Below, in pieces: positions 10,659 through 20,194 of a stretch of 64,000 bases of DNA (positions within the stretch are counted from its first letter, which is position 1; each line of letters begins with the position of its first letter). The translations under genes were made by a program, and so were the position numbers. The notes under the pieces are model-generated. The model saw only the letters and a list, made by a program, of their open reading frames with translations, had not been told where the DNA came from and ran no database searches. The DNA is from Halomonas sp. HAL1 (GTDB lineage: Bacteria > Pseudomonadota > Gammaproteobacteria > Pseudomonadales > Halomonadaceae), in the NCBI RefSeq assembly GCF_030544485.1, contig NZ_CP130610.1, positions 310,001 to 374,000 of the forward strand, written 5' to 3'.

Positions 10659-11039
10659 CTACGCTAACTGCACCGGTATAATATTGCTGGTGTGGCTGAC
10701 GTGGTTGCCTTCCTGGAGATACACCAGCGCGGGCTGATGTTTTTCCAATTCGGCTTCAGTGTAGTGGGCGTAGCTGCAGATAATAATGCGATGTCCAGGT
10801 GCGGCAAGGTGGGCCGCCGCGCCGTTGATCGAGATTAGCTTGGAGCCTTCCTCACCGCGAATAGCGTACGTAGTGAAGCGCTCGCCGTTCTCTACGTTAT
10901 AAATCTGTATTTGCTCATTTTCGCGAATGCCCGCCATATCCAGCAGGTCGCCATCAATGGCACAGGAACCTTCGTAGTTGAGCACCGCGTGAGTGACGCG
11001 TGCCATGTGCAGCTTGGCTTTGAGCATAATGGTATGCAT
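10659..11039 (-). CDS. panD: Aspartate 1-decarboxylase (pyruvoyl proenzyme)
   Basis: PanD decarboxylates L-aspartate to beta-alanine for pantothenate synthesis. The 126-residue proenzyme has the self-cleavage site at Gly24-Ser25 in [10 protein letters not shown], where Ser25 becomes the pyruvoyl group. The N terminus [15 protein letters not shown] and the IICSYAHY segment are typical. I chose ATG 11039 because AAGGAAC sits 6 bases upstream. It lies 28 bases after panC on the same strand, so panB-panC-panD is probably one operon ending at the terminator at 10608-10633. Confidence 0.97.
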   Translation of the reverse strand: MHTIMLKAKLHMARVTHAVLNYEGSCAIDGDLLDMAGIRENEQIQIYNVENGERFTTYAIRGEEGSKLISINGAAAHLAAPGHRIIICSYAHYTEAELEKHQPALVYLQEGNHVSHTSNIIPVQLA

Positions 11040-11067
11040 GTAAGTTCCTTTATGACCCGTTGTTTAT

Positions 11068-11940
11068 TTATTCTCTGGCAGTATTCGTGGTACTGCCTGG
11101 GAGTTGAACCGTAAGGTTATCGATTAATCGCGCAGAACCTAGCTTGGCCGCGGCCAGCAGTATCGCTTGGCGAGTGGTGGGGCTAACTGGCGCGAGCGTG
11201 GCCTCACGTAGTTCCAGGTAGTCCGGCGTAAAGCCCGCTTCATAGAGCGCGGTTTTGCCTTGATTAAGGGCTGTTTCGATAGCAGTGCCGCGTTCAAGGC
11301 TATCGCGTAGCGTACACAGCGTGCGGTATAGCGCGGGCGCCTTCGCACGCTCCTCGCTACTTAAATACCCATTTCGCGATGACAGCGCCAAACCATCCTC
11401 GGCTCGCACGATCGGCACACCGATAATCTCGATCGGCATATGCAGGTCGCGCACCAGCTTGCGAATCACCGCCAGCTGCTGGTAATCCTTCTCACCAAAG
11501 CAGGCGACGTCTGGCTGTACAAGGTTAAACAGCATGCTCACGACGGTGGAAACGCCGTCGAAATGGCCAGGTCTAGAGCCGCCACACAAACCTTCGCCCA
11601 CCACGGGTACATGAACACGGGTTTGAGCATCCAAACCGTTTGGATAAAGTGAGCTCACCGCTGGTGCAAACAGCACGTCACAGCCAGCCTCAACCAACTG
11701 CGCCTGGTCGGCGTCAAAGGTACGCGGATAGCCGTCTAAATCTTCGCCTGGGCCGAACTGCATCGGGTTGACAAACAGGCTGGAAACCACAATGTCAGCG
11801 TGCTGGCGCGCGCAGGCCACTAGCGCTAGATGCCCAGCATGCAGATTGCCCATGGTGGGCACCAGGGCGATGCGCTGGCCGCGCTGACGGTATTCCTGCA
11901 GCGTACTGCGTAGCTGATCAATGTCTCGCAAAGTGCGCAT
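11068..11940 (-). CDS. panC: Pantothenate synthetase (pantoate-beta-alanine ligase)
   Basis: PanC joins pantoate and beta-alanine with ATP via a pantoyl-adenylate. It is 290 aa. The HIGH-like motif [14 protein letters not shown], the [17 protein letters not shown] region, [18 protein letters not shown] and the KMSKS-like [10 protein letters not shown] all match the family. It lies between panB and panD. The end of the protein ([12 protein letters not shown]) runs a little beyond the usual C terminus. It provides the final step of the cluster using the products of PanB/PanE and PanD. Confidence 0.97.
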   Translation of the reverse strand: MRTLRDIDQLRSTLQEYRQRGQRIALVPTMGNLHAGHLALVACARQHADIVVSSLFVNPMQFGPGEDLDGYPRTFDADQAQLVEAGCDVLFAPAVSSLYPNGLDAQTRVHVPVVGEGLCGGSRPGHFDGVSTVVSMLFNLVQPDVACFGEKDYQQLAVIRKLVRDLHMPIEIIGVPIVRAEDGLALSSRNGYLSSEERAKAPALYRTLCTLRDSLERGTAIETALNQGKTALYEAGFTPDYLELREATLAPVSPTTRQAILLAAAKLGSARLIDNLTVQLPGSTTNTARE

Positions 11941-11983
11941 AATCGAGGTGTCTTCTTCTAAAGGCGGTCTTTAAAAATGGTCT

Positions 11984-12775
11984 TTAAAAACAGTGCTCTT
12001 GGGCCGGGAACGTACGCGATTTGACCGCTTCGTGGTAGTGCTGAAAGGCTGTTTGTATGCTGTCAGCATCAACCATAAAGTTTTTCACAAAGCGAGGGGT
12101 GCGGCCATGGGTAACGCCGAGCACGTCGTGCATCACCAAAATCTGACCGTCGGTGTCGGGACCTGCGCCAATGCCGATCACCGGCACATCCAGCGCTTCG
12201 GTGACCGCTTTGCCCAGTCTGGCGGGAACGCACTCGAGCAGAATTACCGAAGCGCCCGCCTCGACAAGCACTTTAGCATCGTTAATGATTCGCTCGGCGT
12301 GAGCAGCATCGCGGCCCTGCACTTTATAACCACCTAGCTGGTGCACGGTTTGTGGGGTTAAGCCAAGGTGGGCGCAGACCGGTACGCCGCGGCGAGTCAA
12401 TTCACGAATGCCATCGGCCATCCAGGCTTCGCCTTCCAGTTTGACTAATTCCGCACCCGCACGCATGACAGCACCGGCATCTTCCAGCAGACGCTCAGTA
12501 GTGGCGTTGCTCATAAACGGCAGATCCACCATCAATAAGCTGTGGCCTTTACCCCGCGCTGCACAACGGGTGTGGTAAACGATGTCATCAATAGTGACCG
12601 GTAAAGTGCTGTTATGGCCTTGTAATACCATGCCCAGCGAATCACCGACCAACAGTACATCAATACCTGCTTGGCTTGCCGCGTGGGCAAAGGAGGCATC
12701 GTAAGCAGTCAGGCAACTGAACGTCTCGCCAGCCTGCTTGTAGGCCTGCAGCGTGCTTAGAGTGACGGTTTTCAT
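11984..12775 (-). CDS. panB: 3-methyl-2-oxobutanoate hydroxymethyltransferase
   Basis: PanB transfers a hydroxymethyl group from methylene-tetrahydrofolate to ketoisovalerate, giving ketopantoate. The 263-residue length is standard. Recognisable motifs are LTAYDASFAHAASQAGID, LLVGDSLGMVLQGHNSTLPV, the metal-binding region LMVDLPFM and GIGAGPDTDGQILVMHDVLG. It is the first gene of the pan operon and has about 150 bases of non-coding DNA upstream. panE is not in the window, so ketopantoate reduction is encoded elsewhere. Confidence 0.97.
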   Translation of the reverse strand: MKTVTLSTLQAYKQAGETFSCLTAYDASFAHAASQAGIDVLLVGDSLGMVLQGHNSTLPVTIDDIVYHTRCAARGKGHSLLMVDLPFMSNATTERLLEDAGAVMRAGAELVKLEGEAWMADGIRELTRRGVPVCAHLGLTPQTVHQLGGYKVQGRDAAHAERIINDAKVLVEAGASVILLECVPARLGKAVTEALDVPVIGIGAGPDTDGQILVMHDVLGVTHGRTPRFVKNFMVDADSIQTAFQHYHEAVKSRTFPAQEHCF

Positions 12776-12928
12776 GGCGTGCTCTCTTTATACAAGGCCA
12801 CTGCGACATAGGCAGCGGCCATTATTGACGCGGCATCCCTGCATGCGCGAAGTGGCGTAACCGGCAATTGTTACCTGAATGGGGTGTCGGTGTCGAGATA
12901 TGTGTCAGATGGTAGCATTGAGCGCACG

Positions 12929-13423
12929 CTAGGCGTCGGAGAGTCGTTCCAATCCTTGGTCTTCAACGCGTTTAAGCCATACTGATAGCGGCTGTTGGAG
13001 GAGGTTGAGTGAGGGCGCAATCTCTGCGAGCGGTAGCAGTACAAAGGCGCGGGCGGTCATTTGCGGGTGGGGAACTTGTAGGCGTGGCACGTCGATAGCG
13101 GTGTTGGCGTAGAGCAGCAGGTCAAGGTCAAGCGTGCGGGGACCCCAATTCCGCTGGCGACGGCGGCGATGCTGTTGTTCCAGCGCCTGCAGCTGGTCGA
13201 GCAAGGCCAGTGGCGAAAGGCGTGTTTCCAGCGCTGCCACGGCATTGATAAAGTCCGGCTGATCTTGCGGTCCCACGGGGCGGCTGGCATACAGTGATGA
13301 CGCCGCCAACAAACGGCTCAGCGGCAGCGTAGCAAGCTCTTTAAGCGCCTCGCGAAGCTGCTCTACGGGCGACTCAAGATTGCTACCCAAGCCGATATAG
13401 GCGAGCTGGGTAGGAGCGCCCAC
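12929..13423 (-). CDS. folK: 6-hydroxymethyl-7,8-dihydropterin pyrophosphokinase (HPPK)
   Basis: FolK transfers pyrophosphate from ATP to hydroxymethyl-dihydropterin in folate synthesis. The 164-residue protein begins with the family signature AYIGLGSNLESPVEQLREAL and has the substrate-binding motif NWGPRTLDLDLLLY, followed by VPHPQMTARAFVLLPLAEI. The start is GTG at 13423, overlapping the TAG stop of pcnB by one base, as in the pcnB-folK pair of Pseudomonas. Confidence 0.96.
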   Translation of the reverse strand: MGAPTQLAYIGLGSNLESPVEQLREALKELATLPLSRLLAASSLYASRPVGPQDQPDFINAVAALETRLSPLALLDQLQALEQQHRRRRQRNWGPRTLDLDLLLYANTAIDVPRLQVPHPQMTARAFVLLPLAEIAPSLNLLQQPLSVWLKRVEDQGLERLSDA

Positions 13424-14805
13424 TACTCTGTTGTACGCGGCTTACGCCGCCGTTTGCGCCGACCATCACCTTGACTCGCCGGGTCGCCACCGACTTTTTG
13501 CAGCAAGCGGCGCTGTTCGTGTTCATCACCACGCTGAAACGCGGTCCACCAGTCGCCTAAGCCGCGCGGAATTTCACCCGCCTGTTCGCGCAACAGGAGC
13601 AGGTCGTAGCCCGCTCGGAATCGTGAGTGCTCACGGGTTTGAAAGGCTTTTTTACCGCGTCGCTGGGGCAAGCGCTGCTGCAATTCCCAGATTTCACGCA
13701 TGGGAATACCAAAGCGCTTGGGAATCGATGTGAACTCTAACTGGCGAGAGACCACCTGCTGAGCGGCTGCCTGAAGGGCAGGAATGGGCGGCATGCCCTC
13801 TTGTTCCAGCGCTTCCTGACGCTGTTTGACCGGCGCCCATAGAAACGCTGCTAATAGAAAGGCCGGAGTGACAGGGCGCTCTTCAGCAATGCGTTTATCG
13901 GTGTTTGTCAGCGCTTGTTCAATCAGTTCCTCGGCCCAGGCGGCATCCGCCATGGCCTCTTCAGCCTCAGGGAAGAGCATGCCGAACAAGCCGTAGTGGC
14001 TAAGCAGTCGGAAGGTCACCAGGCCGTGGCCCGACATAAACAGCTTGAGCACTTCATCAAATAGCCGCGCAGGGGGAATCTGCAGCAACAGCGGCGCCTG
14101 ATCGTACATTGGCTCTTCGGTGGCGGGGTCTAGCGTAAAGTCGAGCTTAGCCGCAAAGCGAACTGCCCGAAGCATCCGAACCGGATCTTCACGGTAACGG
14201 GTCGCGGGGTCGCCAATCAGTCGCAGCGTGCGGGTCTTGATGTCCTCGGCGCCATTGGCAAAATCAGTGATGCTAAAATCGGCGATATTGTAGTAGAGGG
14301 CATTAACGGTGAAGTCGCGGCGCAGCGCATCCTCTTCGATATTGCCCCATACATTGTCACGCAGCAGTAAACCTTCATCGGACTGATGGGCGATATGATC
14401 GCCATGCTCGTCTTGGGGTTTGCCACGGAAGGTGGTGACCTCGATGACCTCTCGGCCAAAGCGCACGTGGACAATCCGAAAACGGCGGCCAATCAGGCGT
14501 GAGTTACGAAACAGATCACGAACCTGTTCGGGGGTGGCATTCGTCGCAACGTCGAAATCCTTGGGCATTTTGCCCAGCAGTGCGTCACGGATGCAGCCGC
14601 CCACCAAATAGGCATCGAACCCTGCGCCGCTAAGGCGGTAGAGCACTTTTAACGCGGCATCACTAATATGCTGGCGAGAAACAGGATGCTCGGACCGTGG
14701 GATATTACGTGGAGAGAGGGCGGTGGTGGTGCTCTCTTGGGGATCGAGCAAGGTTTTCAAATGCTCCCCCGGGCTGTGTAGGAAACGGGTAAATCCTTTA
14801 AACAT
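13423..14805 (-). CDS. pcnB: Poly(A) polymerase I
   Basis: PcnB adds poly(A) tails to RNA 3' ends and so targets them for decay. It is 460 aa. The nucleotidyltransferase fold has GGCIRDALLGKMPKDFDVAT, with the DFD carboxylates, and the following RFRIVHVRFG and VTTFRG motifs that separate it from CCA-adding enzymes. The RNA-binding region with RYREDPVRMLRAVRFAAKL is present. The Arg/Lys-rich tail GDGRRKRRRKPRTTE is typical. It lies immediately downstream of the CrcZ-like RNA gene and overlaps folK, the same order as in Pseudomonas. Confidence 0.96.
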   Translation of the reverse strand: MFKGFTRFLHSPGEHLKTLLDPQESTTTALSPRNIPRSEHPVSRQHISDAALKVLYRLSGAGFDAYLVGGCIRDALLGKMPKDFDVATNATPEQVRDLFRNSRLIGRRFRIVHVRFGREVIEVTTFRGKPQDEHGDHIAHQSDEGLLLRDNVWGNIEEDALRRDFTVNALYYNIADFSITDFANGAEDIKTRTLRLIGDPATRYREDPVRMLRAVRFAAKLDFTLDPATEEPMYDQAPLLLQIPPARLFDEVLKLFMSGHGLVTFRLLSHYGLFGMLFPEAEEAMADAAWAEELIEQALTNTDKRIAEERPVTPAFLLAAFLWAPVKQRQEALEQEGMPPIPALQAAAQQVVSRQLEFTSIPKRFGIPMREIWELQQRLPQRRGKKAFQTREHSRFRAGYDLLLLREQAGEIPRGLGDWWTAFQRGDEHEQRRLLQKVGGDPASQGDGRRKRRRKPRTTE

Positions 14806-14999
14806 GCGATAATTTCAACTCGCAGGGTACGAAAAGATAGTCATTAGTAAGTACTTCAAACGAGCACTGAACATAAACAATTAGTGGCTGAGTGTAGCCG
14901 ACCCTTGATGGCTTGCAAAGAGTGGCTTGAAACTTGAAAAGAGCGGCTTGCGAAGCACTTGACGCTCACATGTGTAAACTCAAGCGCCAGACACGGAAA

Positions 15000-15022
15000 G
15001 GGGAGGCTAAGAGAGCCTCCCC
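15000..15022 (-). terminator. Intrinsic terminator of the CrcZ-like RNA
   Basis: On the minus strand GGGGAGGCT, CTCTT and AGCCTCCCC form a 9-base-pair GC-rich stem with a short TTT tail. It falls between cbrB and pcnB, at the expected 3' end of the small RNA. Confidence 0.8.
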
Positions 15023-15458
15023 TATTAAGCTATTAATCAGCATCCCTGCTGCTGTTTTTCTTCATGATGGCACATCGCCCTGAATACGCACCGCAGTCGG
15101 TAGGCGTAAGGATCACGATGGTTCCGACCGCCTCGTATTCAAAACAATAATCCAACCGCGAACTATTCTCCCCCCGGGTAATTATTATTGGCGCCGGGGT
15201 GTACACACTGACTGCTTTTGTTGTTGTTAGGATGCAAATTGTTGTGTACGTCGCGTCCTTTTGGGCTACTTGCTAATTTTATTTTTGTTTGCGGCGCCTG
15301 TGTTGCCTGCGCCAGCAAGTAATGAGACTCAAGCCTGTTGTTATTATTAGTACCTTTATCTCTACCTGGCCCTGTTGTTTTTGTTATGGCTCAGGTTGGG
15401 GCGAGGTCATGTTGTTTTTGTTAGCGACCTACCGCTATGCCCAGTTTGTTTTTCTTAC
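15000..15458 (-). ncRNA. crcZ: CrcZ-like small RNA with repeated CA motifs (Hfq/Crc decoy)
   Basis: This is inferred from synteny and sequence. In Pseudomonas, crcZ lies between cbrB and pcnB, is transcribed from a CbrB-activated sigma-54 promoter, and carries AAnAAnAA motifs that titrate Hfq/Crc to relieve catabolite repression. Here the minus strand of the cbrB-pcnB gap shows the same plan. There is a sigma-54 promoter at 15484-15469, and TAACAAAAACAAC occurs exactly twice (15410-15423 and 15373-15386). Further A-rich CA motifs lie at 15336-15349 and 15216-15229, with weaker ones at 15444-15457 and 15278-15291, and a terminator at 15022-15000. The predicted length is about 460 nt, close to Pseudomonas CrcZ (about 400). 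The transcription start is estimated from the promoter only, and no convincing ORF uses the region. Confidence 0.82.
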
Positions 15459-15468
15459 CCAGTAATAC

Positions 15469-15484
15469 TGCAGGCGGTGTGCCA
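15469..15484 (-). promoter_or_regulatory. Sigma-54 (RpoN) promoter of the CrcZ-like RNA
   Basis: The minus strand reads TGGCACACCGCCTGCA, matching the consensus TGGCAC-N5-TTGCA with the invariant GG and GC separated by exactly 10 bases. It sits about 215 bases downstream of the cbrB stop. The only GAFTGA-type activator in the window is CbrB. Confidence 0.82.
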
Positions 15485-15557
15485 CCTGTTGGATAAATTA
15501 TAAATTTCAAAAGGTTGGCGTTTTTTAAAATAAAGAGGAACTTTGCAGCCCGAGAAG

Positions 15558-15608
15558 TGTTACCCCTTTTGCGGCCGTTTGTGCATGTTGTTGTGTGGGA
15601 AGGTAACA
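15558..15608. promoter_or_regulatory. Candidate CbrB upstream activating site
   Basis: TGTTACC (15558-15564) and GGTAACA (15602-15608) are perfect inverted half-sites, 37 bases apart and about 75-125 bases upstream of the -24 element. That is the normal range for a sigma-54 enhancer. Assignment to CbrB is inference from position and from TGTTAC-type sites reported for CbrB in Pseudomonas. Confidence 0.5.
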
Positions 15609-15700
15609 GTGCCGACGTCGCCACGAATGGATAATTTCTTATTTAAATCAGTGTATTAGACGATAGTCTTAGAGAGAGCTTAAAGCCGTTACCTAAGCCT

Positions 15701-17089
15701 TTAACCTGGGCGGCGAGCGGTCTTTTTACGCGGTATGCCAAGCCGTTGGCGCCGTTCCCAAAGATTTTTCCGGCTGATACCAAGTTTTTGCGCCAGCTCG
15801 GTTTCACTCATTTGATCCTGATGTTCGAGCACAAAATGCTGAAAATAATCTTCTAAGGAGAGGTCATCTTCATTCTCTTCAGTGATTTTTTCTGGGCTGC
15901 CACCGGTAGCCGAGGTGCTATTGGATGGCGCATGAGGACGAGCGGCGATGGGCGCCAGGCCCAAGTCATCCGGATGTATCAAGTGTCCTTCAGCAAGAAT
16001 CACCCCGCGTTCCAGGGCATTCTCCAGCTCACGTACATTGCCCGGCCAGGGGTAATCACGCAGGTCTTGGCGGGCTGCACGGGATAGGCGCAGCCCCGTG
16101 CGTTCGTGACGCTTACACGCCTTATCGAGCAGAATGTCGGCGATCTCCAGCACGTCATCTTCACGCTCGCGCAGCGGCGGAAGCTCGATCTGCATCACGT
16201 TCAGGCGGTAATAAAGATCGAGGCGGAACTCGCCGGTTTTTGACAGCGCACGCAGGTCCCGGTGGGTAGCGGCAATCAAGCGGACGTTAACGTGGCGGGT
16301 TTCGACCGAGCCAATTTTACGGATTTCACCCTCTTGCAGTACGCGTAACAGACGCGCCTGGGCATCTAGCGGTAGCTCGCCAATCTCATCCAAAAATAGC
16401 GTGCCGCCATCGGCAGCTTCCACCAGGCCGGTGCGCGCCGCGCTGGCGCCGGTAAAAGCGCCTTTTTCGTGCCCAAACAGCTCGGATTCAATCAGCGTTT
16501 CGGGAATCGCTGCACAGTTCACGCTGATGAGCGGCGCTTTGGCCCGTTTGCTTTGTTGGTGAATAGCACGTGCCACGAGCTCTTTGCCGGTGCCCGACTC
16601 GCCGAGGATCAAGACGGTGACATCCGCTGGTGCGGTTTTACGAATGCGGGTGTAAACCTGCTGCATGGCAACGCAGTTGCCGATCATGGTTTGTCGTCCA
16701 CCACCTGCATCAGTGATATCCGGCGGCGGACTCTGCTGGTTTGACTGCTTGTGCAGGATACGCTCAACGGTTTCCAGCAGCTCGGCGTGGTCAAACGGCT
16801 TAGCCACATAGTCCACGGCCCCCAGTTTGAGCGCCTCCACTGCAGAGCGCATGCTGGCGTAGCTGGTCATGATCAGCACTGGTACGGGGGCTGATGTGGC
16901 AATTAAGGAAGTGCCTGGCTCGCCCGGTAAGCGCAAGTCGCTGATGATGAGATCAAACCCTGTGAGTTCAAGCTGGCAGGCCTCCTCAGCACTGCCTGCT
17001 TCGCTGACTGTATAGTCGTTGCGTTCCAGTAGTCGCTTTAACGCGCTGCGAATAATCGCTTCATCTTCAACAATCAGAATCCTTGGCAT
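15701..17089 (-). CDS. cbrB: Sigma-54-dependent response regulator CbrB
   Basis: CbrB is the NtrC-type activator that, with CbrA, controls use of carbon and nitrogen sources. It is 462 aa. The receiver domain spans about 1-120, with phosphoacceptor Asp51 in [14 protein letters not shown]. The AAA+ domain (about 140-375) has Walker A GESGTGKE, the sigma-54 contact loop GAFTGA in [10 protein letters not shown] and Walker [12 protein letters not shown] Fis-type helix-turn-helix lies at the C terminus ([19 protein letters not shown]). It overlaps cbrA by 23 bases. Downstream lies the sigma-54 promoter it probably activates. Confidence 0.95.
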   Translation of the reverse strand: MPRILIVEDEAIIRSALKRLLERNDYTVSEAGSAEEACQLELTGFDLIISDLRLPGEPGTSLIATSAPVPVLIMTSYASMRSAVEALKLGAVDYVAKPFDHAELLETVERILHKQSNQQSPPPDITDAGGGRQTMIGNCVAMQQVYTRIRKTAPADVTVLILGESGTGKELVARAIHQQSKRAKAPLISVNCAAIPETLIESELFGHEKGAFTGASAARTGLVEAADGGTLFLDEIGELPLDAQARLLRVLQEGEIRKIGSVETRHVNVRLIAATHRDLRALSKTGEFRLDLYYRLNVMQIELPPLREREDDVLEIADILLDKACKRHERTGLRLSRAARQDLRDYPWPGNVRELENALERGVILAEGHLIHPDDLGLAPIAARPHAPSNSTSATGGSPEKITEENEDDLSLEDYFQHFVLEHQDQMSETELAQKLGISRKNLWERRQRLGIPRKKTARRPG

Positions 17090-20027
17090 GAGCTGGCTGA
17101 TTATCCTGTTGGTAAAGCGGCAGCCATAACGTAATGGCAGTGCCGCGAGGCTGTCCGGGCGGTGGCGAGGCCACGTCTATTTTACCCTGATGCTCATTGA
17201 TAATTTGATAAGCCAATGAAAGACCCAGGCCGGTACCCTCACCTGCTGGCTTGGTAGTGGTAAATGGCTCAAATAAGTGGTCGCGCACCCGGGGATCAAT
17301 TCCCTGGCCGTTGTCGGTTATTCGCCACCAGGCGAGCTGGTCATCGCACCCGGCGTCAATATGCACTAGCCCGCCTTGGCCGCAGGCATCTCGGGCATTG
17401 CTAAGTAAATTGACCATGACCTGGGTTAACCGCTGAGCATCGCCGCGAACCACCAAGTCGTCGGGCGTTTCATTGGTTAAAGTAACATCCTCTCCCGAGC
17501 GGGCGAGGTGGATCAAGTGCAACGCATCTTCACTAATCGATGAAAGCGCGACCGGCGAGGTAGGGAGCGGCACCGATTGACGCCCGCCGTGGGCAAAGCC
17601 GACCAGCGAGTTGACGATTTTAGTCACCCGCTGGGTCAACTGCTGAATCTGATCGGCTGTTTCCAGCAGAGCGGGGTCATCGGTGTCGTAGCGTAGGTTC
17701 TGGGCCAAGGACGAGATGCCGGTAATGGGGTTACCGATTTCATGGGCGACCCCGGCGGCCAATTGGCCGATTGAGGCGAGCCGCGCCGCATGCACCAGCT
17801 CATCTTCCAGCCACTTCATCTCGGTATGGTCTTCAATCAGAATCACACTACCGCCACGGCTGTCGTGGCCGCTGAGAATGGCTTTGTGCAGCGTAAGGAA
17901 GTAATCCTTGCCGTGTAGCGTGACAGCCTGTTTGTAGAGTGGCGTTGATGTTGTCTCAAGCACGCTGCCCAGCAAACTTGGCCACGGTGCGGGTAGGCTG
18001 TCGCGGCGTGAGCCGATCACGCTTTCACCGCTAATACCTGAAAGTTGCGAGAGCGCCTGGTTCCACATCAACAGCTCATCATCATCGCCCAATACGCAAA
18101 GCCCCACCGGTAAATAGGCCAACGTCTGGCGGTGATGGCGGCGCAAGCCGTCGAGTTCACGGGCTAACCCTGTTAGCCGTGAGCGGTAGGCTTCCAGGCG
18201 GCTTTCGACAAAGTGAATGTCGTCGGTTTCCGGAGTGTCGTCGTGACGGTAGGGCAGATAACGGTCGACGATGTCTCGCGCTACCGAGGGCCCCATTAGG
18301 CCCGAGAGGTTGGCCTGAATGCGGTCGCGTAAACGACGCAGCGCGTAGGGGCGGCGCTCTTGAGGGGTTAAGTTGAGCGCTTTCAAGGCGCGGGCGACTT
18401 CACGGCTGGCGGCTTCATCGCCAAGTGCTTGGGCTAAGTGGGTGGAAAAGTCGCTAGCGGTGGCGGCTTCTAATGGGAAGCGTTTGGAGCGGATCACCGC
18501 GTCAACCGAGCATGCCTCCGCGGCGGATTGTTCTCCTTCGGAGATACGCGTAAATAGCGAGATCACAATCAGCAGCAAAATATTGACGGCGAGCGATACC
18601 AGCGTGACGTTGTACCACAGTGGCGCATCGGCAGCCGTGAACGGCGTGAAGAGCAGCACTGGCGGAGGCAGTGAAAGTATAAGCGGCAGCCATAACCCCC
18701 ACAGCCAGATACTGACGCCTGCGACCAAGCCAACAATCATGCCTTTACGGTTAGCGCCAGGCCAATAAAGTAGCGCTAGCATGCCGGGCAGACACTGGGC
18801 CATGCCTACAAAGGCCGCCAGTCCCAGGCCAATTAAGCCGTGGTAGCGGCCTACCCACTGATAAAACAGCCAGCCACCGATAATCACCGCAACGACTAAG
18901 CCACGTCGCAGCCATAGTAGCCAACCATAGAGGTCACTACGTGCTTCAGGCGGTCTTGCCACCAGCACAATGTGATTCAACACCATGCCGGAGAGCGCCA
19001 GCGCAATCATAATCATGGTACCACTGGCAGCGGCTAGTCCGCCGATAAATGCCAGCGCGCCGACCCACCAGTGCTCCGTCATCAAGTAGGCGGCATAGGC
19101 AGCGATGGGTATGTCAGGATTAACTGACTGAGCGGCCCACCAGATCAGCGGCACGGGCAGCGCCATTAGCAGAAGAAACAGCGGTAGCGTCCAGCTGGCT
19201 TGTAGCAGGGTGTGCCGCGATAGGCTTTCCGCGAAGCTGATATGAAATAGGTGCGGCATCATAAACGCAGCAGCGAAGAACAGAAGCAGTAGGGTGCGCC
19301 ACTGGGCAGGGTCAAGTTTGGGCGTCTGCTGTTGAAGAACGGCCCCAGGGCCCTCCAACCACAGCTGAAGATCACCGGGGCCGTCAAATACCATCCACAG
19401 GGCCACCGCACCGAGCCCGAGCATGGCCAGTAGTTTAACGATGGATTCAAAGGCGATAGCGCTGAGCAGCGTGTCGTGCCGACCATGGGATTGGCTATGG
19501 CGGGCGCCAAATATCACGGCGAAAGCGGCAATGATGATGCAAAAAAGGAGCGCAATGCTGCCGCCTGCTTGGCTAGCCGTCATGATGTCGATGGCATCAC
19601 TCAAGGTTTGTACTTGAATACCCAGCAGTGGCAGTACTGCTAACAGGCTGACTAACGTCACCAGTGTGCCCGCCCACCGCGAGCGAAAGCGAAAGGCAAA
19701 TAGGTCTGCCAGCGACGTTAATTGGTAGGTACGAGTGATGCGCTGGATCGGTACCAGCAGTACGGGCGCCAGCAAAAAAGCACCCGCCGCGCCGAGGTAG
19801 TAGGCAAGGTAGCCAAACCCCGCGTTGGCAGCCATCTCCACGCTGCCATAGATTGCCCAGGCGCTGGCATAAACGCCCAGAGCAAGTGTGTAAACAATCG
19901 GGTGGCGAGTAATATGCACTGGCACCCAGCCACGCTCTACCGCAAAACCGCAGCCAAACAGCAGCGCCAGGTAACCCAGCCCAAGCAGTAGGACGCCGAC
20001 TATCTCAACGTTCATCTCAACGTTCAT
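17067..20027 (-). CDS. cbrA: CbrA: SLC5-type transporter fused to sensor histidine kinase
   Basis: CbrA senses nutrient status, possibly through histidine uptake as in Pseudomonas, and phosphorylates CbrB. Residues 1 to about 490 are an SLC5/SSSF sodium-solute symporter domain with about 13 membrane helices. A STAC-like helical segment, a PAS domain, the HisKA dimerisation domain with phospho-His near residue 760 ([15 protein letters not shown]), and a HATPase domain ([33 protein letters not shown]) follow. I chose ATG 20027, with AGAGGAAG upstream. A TTG at 20030 is less likely, and a duplicated second ATG at 20015 is possible. It overlaps the small upstream ORF. Confidence 0.95.
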   Translation of the reverse strand: MNVEMNVEIVGVLLLGLGYLALLFGCGFAVERGWVPVHITRHPIVYTLALGVYASAWAIYGSVEMAANAGFGYLAYYLGAAGAFLLAPVLLVPIQRITRTYQLTSLADLFAFRFRSRWAGTLVTLVSLLAVLPLLGIQVQTLSDAIDIMTASQAGGSIALLFCIIIAAFAVIFGARHSQSHGRHDTLLSAIAFESIVKLLAMLGLGAVALWMVFDGPGDLQLWLEGPGAVLQQQTPKLDPAQWRTLLLLFFAAAFMMPHLFHISFAESLSRHTLLQASWTLPLFLLLMALPVPLIWWAAQSVNPDIPIAAYAAYLMTEHWWVGALAFIGGLAAASGTMIMIALALSGMVLNHIVLVARPPEARSDLYGWLLWLRRGLVVAVIIGGWLFYQWVGRYHGLIGLGLAAFVGMAQCLPGMLALLYWPGANRKGMIVGLVAGVSIWLWGLWLPLILSLPPPVLLFTPFTAADAPLWYNVTLVSLAVNILLLIVISLFTRISEGEQSAAEACSVDAVIRSKRFPLEAATASDFSTHLAQALGDEAASREVARALKALNLTPQERRPYALRRLRDRIQANLSGLMGPSVARDIVDRYLPYRHDDTPETDDIHFVESRLEAYRSRLTGLARELDGLRRHHRQTLAYLPVGLCVLGDDDELLMWNQALSQLSGISGESVIGSRRDSLPAPWPSLLGSVLETTSTPLYKQAVTLHGKDYFLTLHKAILSGHDSRGGSVILIEDHTEMKWLEDELVHAARLASIGQLAAGVAHEIGNPITGISSLAQNLRYDTDDPALLETADQIQQLTQRVTKIVNSLVGFAHGGRQSVPLPTSPVALSSISEDALHLIHLARSGEDVTLTNETPDDLVVRGDAQRLTQVMVNLLSNARDACGQGGLVHIDAGCDDQLAWWRITDNGQGIDPRVRDHLFEPFTTTKPAGEGTGLGLSLAYQIINEHQGKIDVASPPPGQPRGTAITLWLPLYQQDNQPAHAKDSDC

Positions 20028-20193
20028 CAAGCTTCCTCTTCTGCTCCAGCCAGAGGGTTAACGCAATCAAGCCGCCCCATATCGCGAATGGCCGGTACCA
20101 GGCAGACCCAGGGTCGCTCCAGCCATTCATCAGCAGTGGCGAGAGCAGGTAGCCGCCAAACACCAAAAACAGCATGATGCGATAGACGTACAT
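20017..20193 (-). CDS. cbrX: Small membrane protein upstream of cbrA (CbrX-like)
   Basis: This 58-residue ORF starts MYVYRIMLFLVFGGYLLSPL and ends QKRKLDER. It has two hydrophobic segments (about residues 5-22 and 36-49) around a short polar loop (NGWSDPGSAWYRP). A strong ribosome site (GCAGGAG) precedes the ATG at 20193. Its stop lies inside the start region of cbrA. An ORF at this place in Pseudomonas putida, named cbrX, is translationally coupled to cbrA; the assignment here is by position, size and topology. Transporter-type sensor kinases often have such a small partner. It begins one base after the end of gluQRS. Confidence 0.75.
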   Translation of the reverse strand: MYVYRIMLFLVFGGYLLSPLLMNGWSDPGSAWYRPFAIWGGLIALTLWLEQKRKLDER

Positions 20194-20194
20194 A

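Noticed and set aside
15421-15624. 67-residue ORF on the minus strand
   Set aside because: It spans the sigma-54 promoter and candidate enhancer of the CrcZ-like RNA and has no ribosome site or recognisable family.
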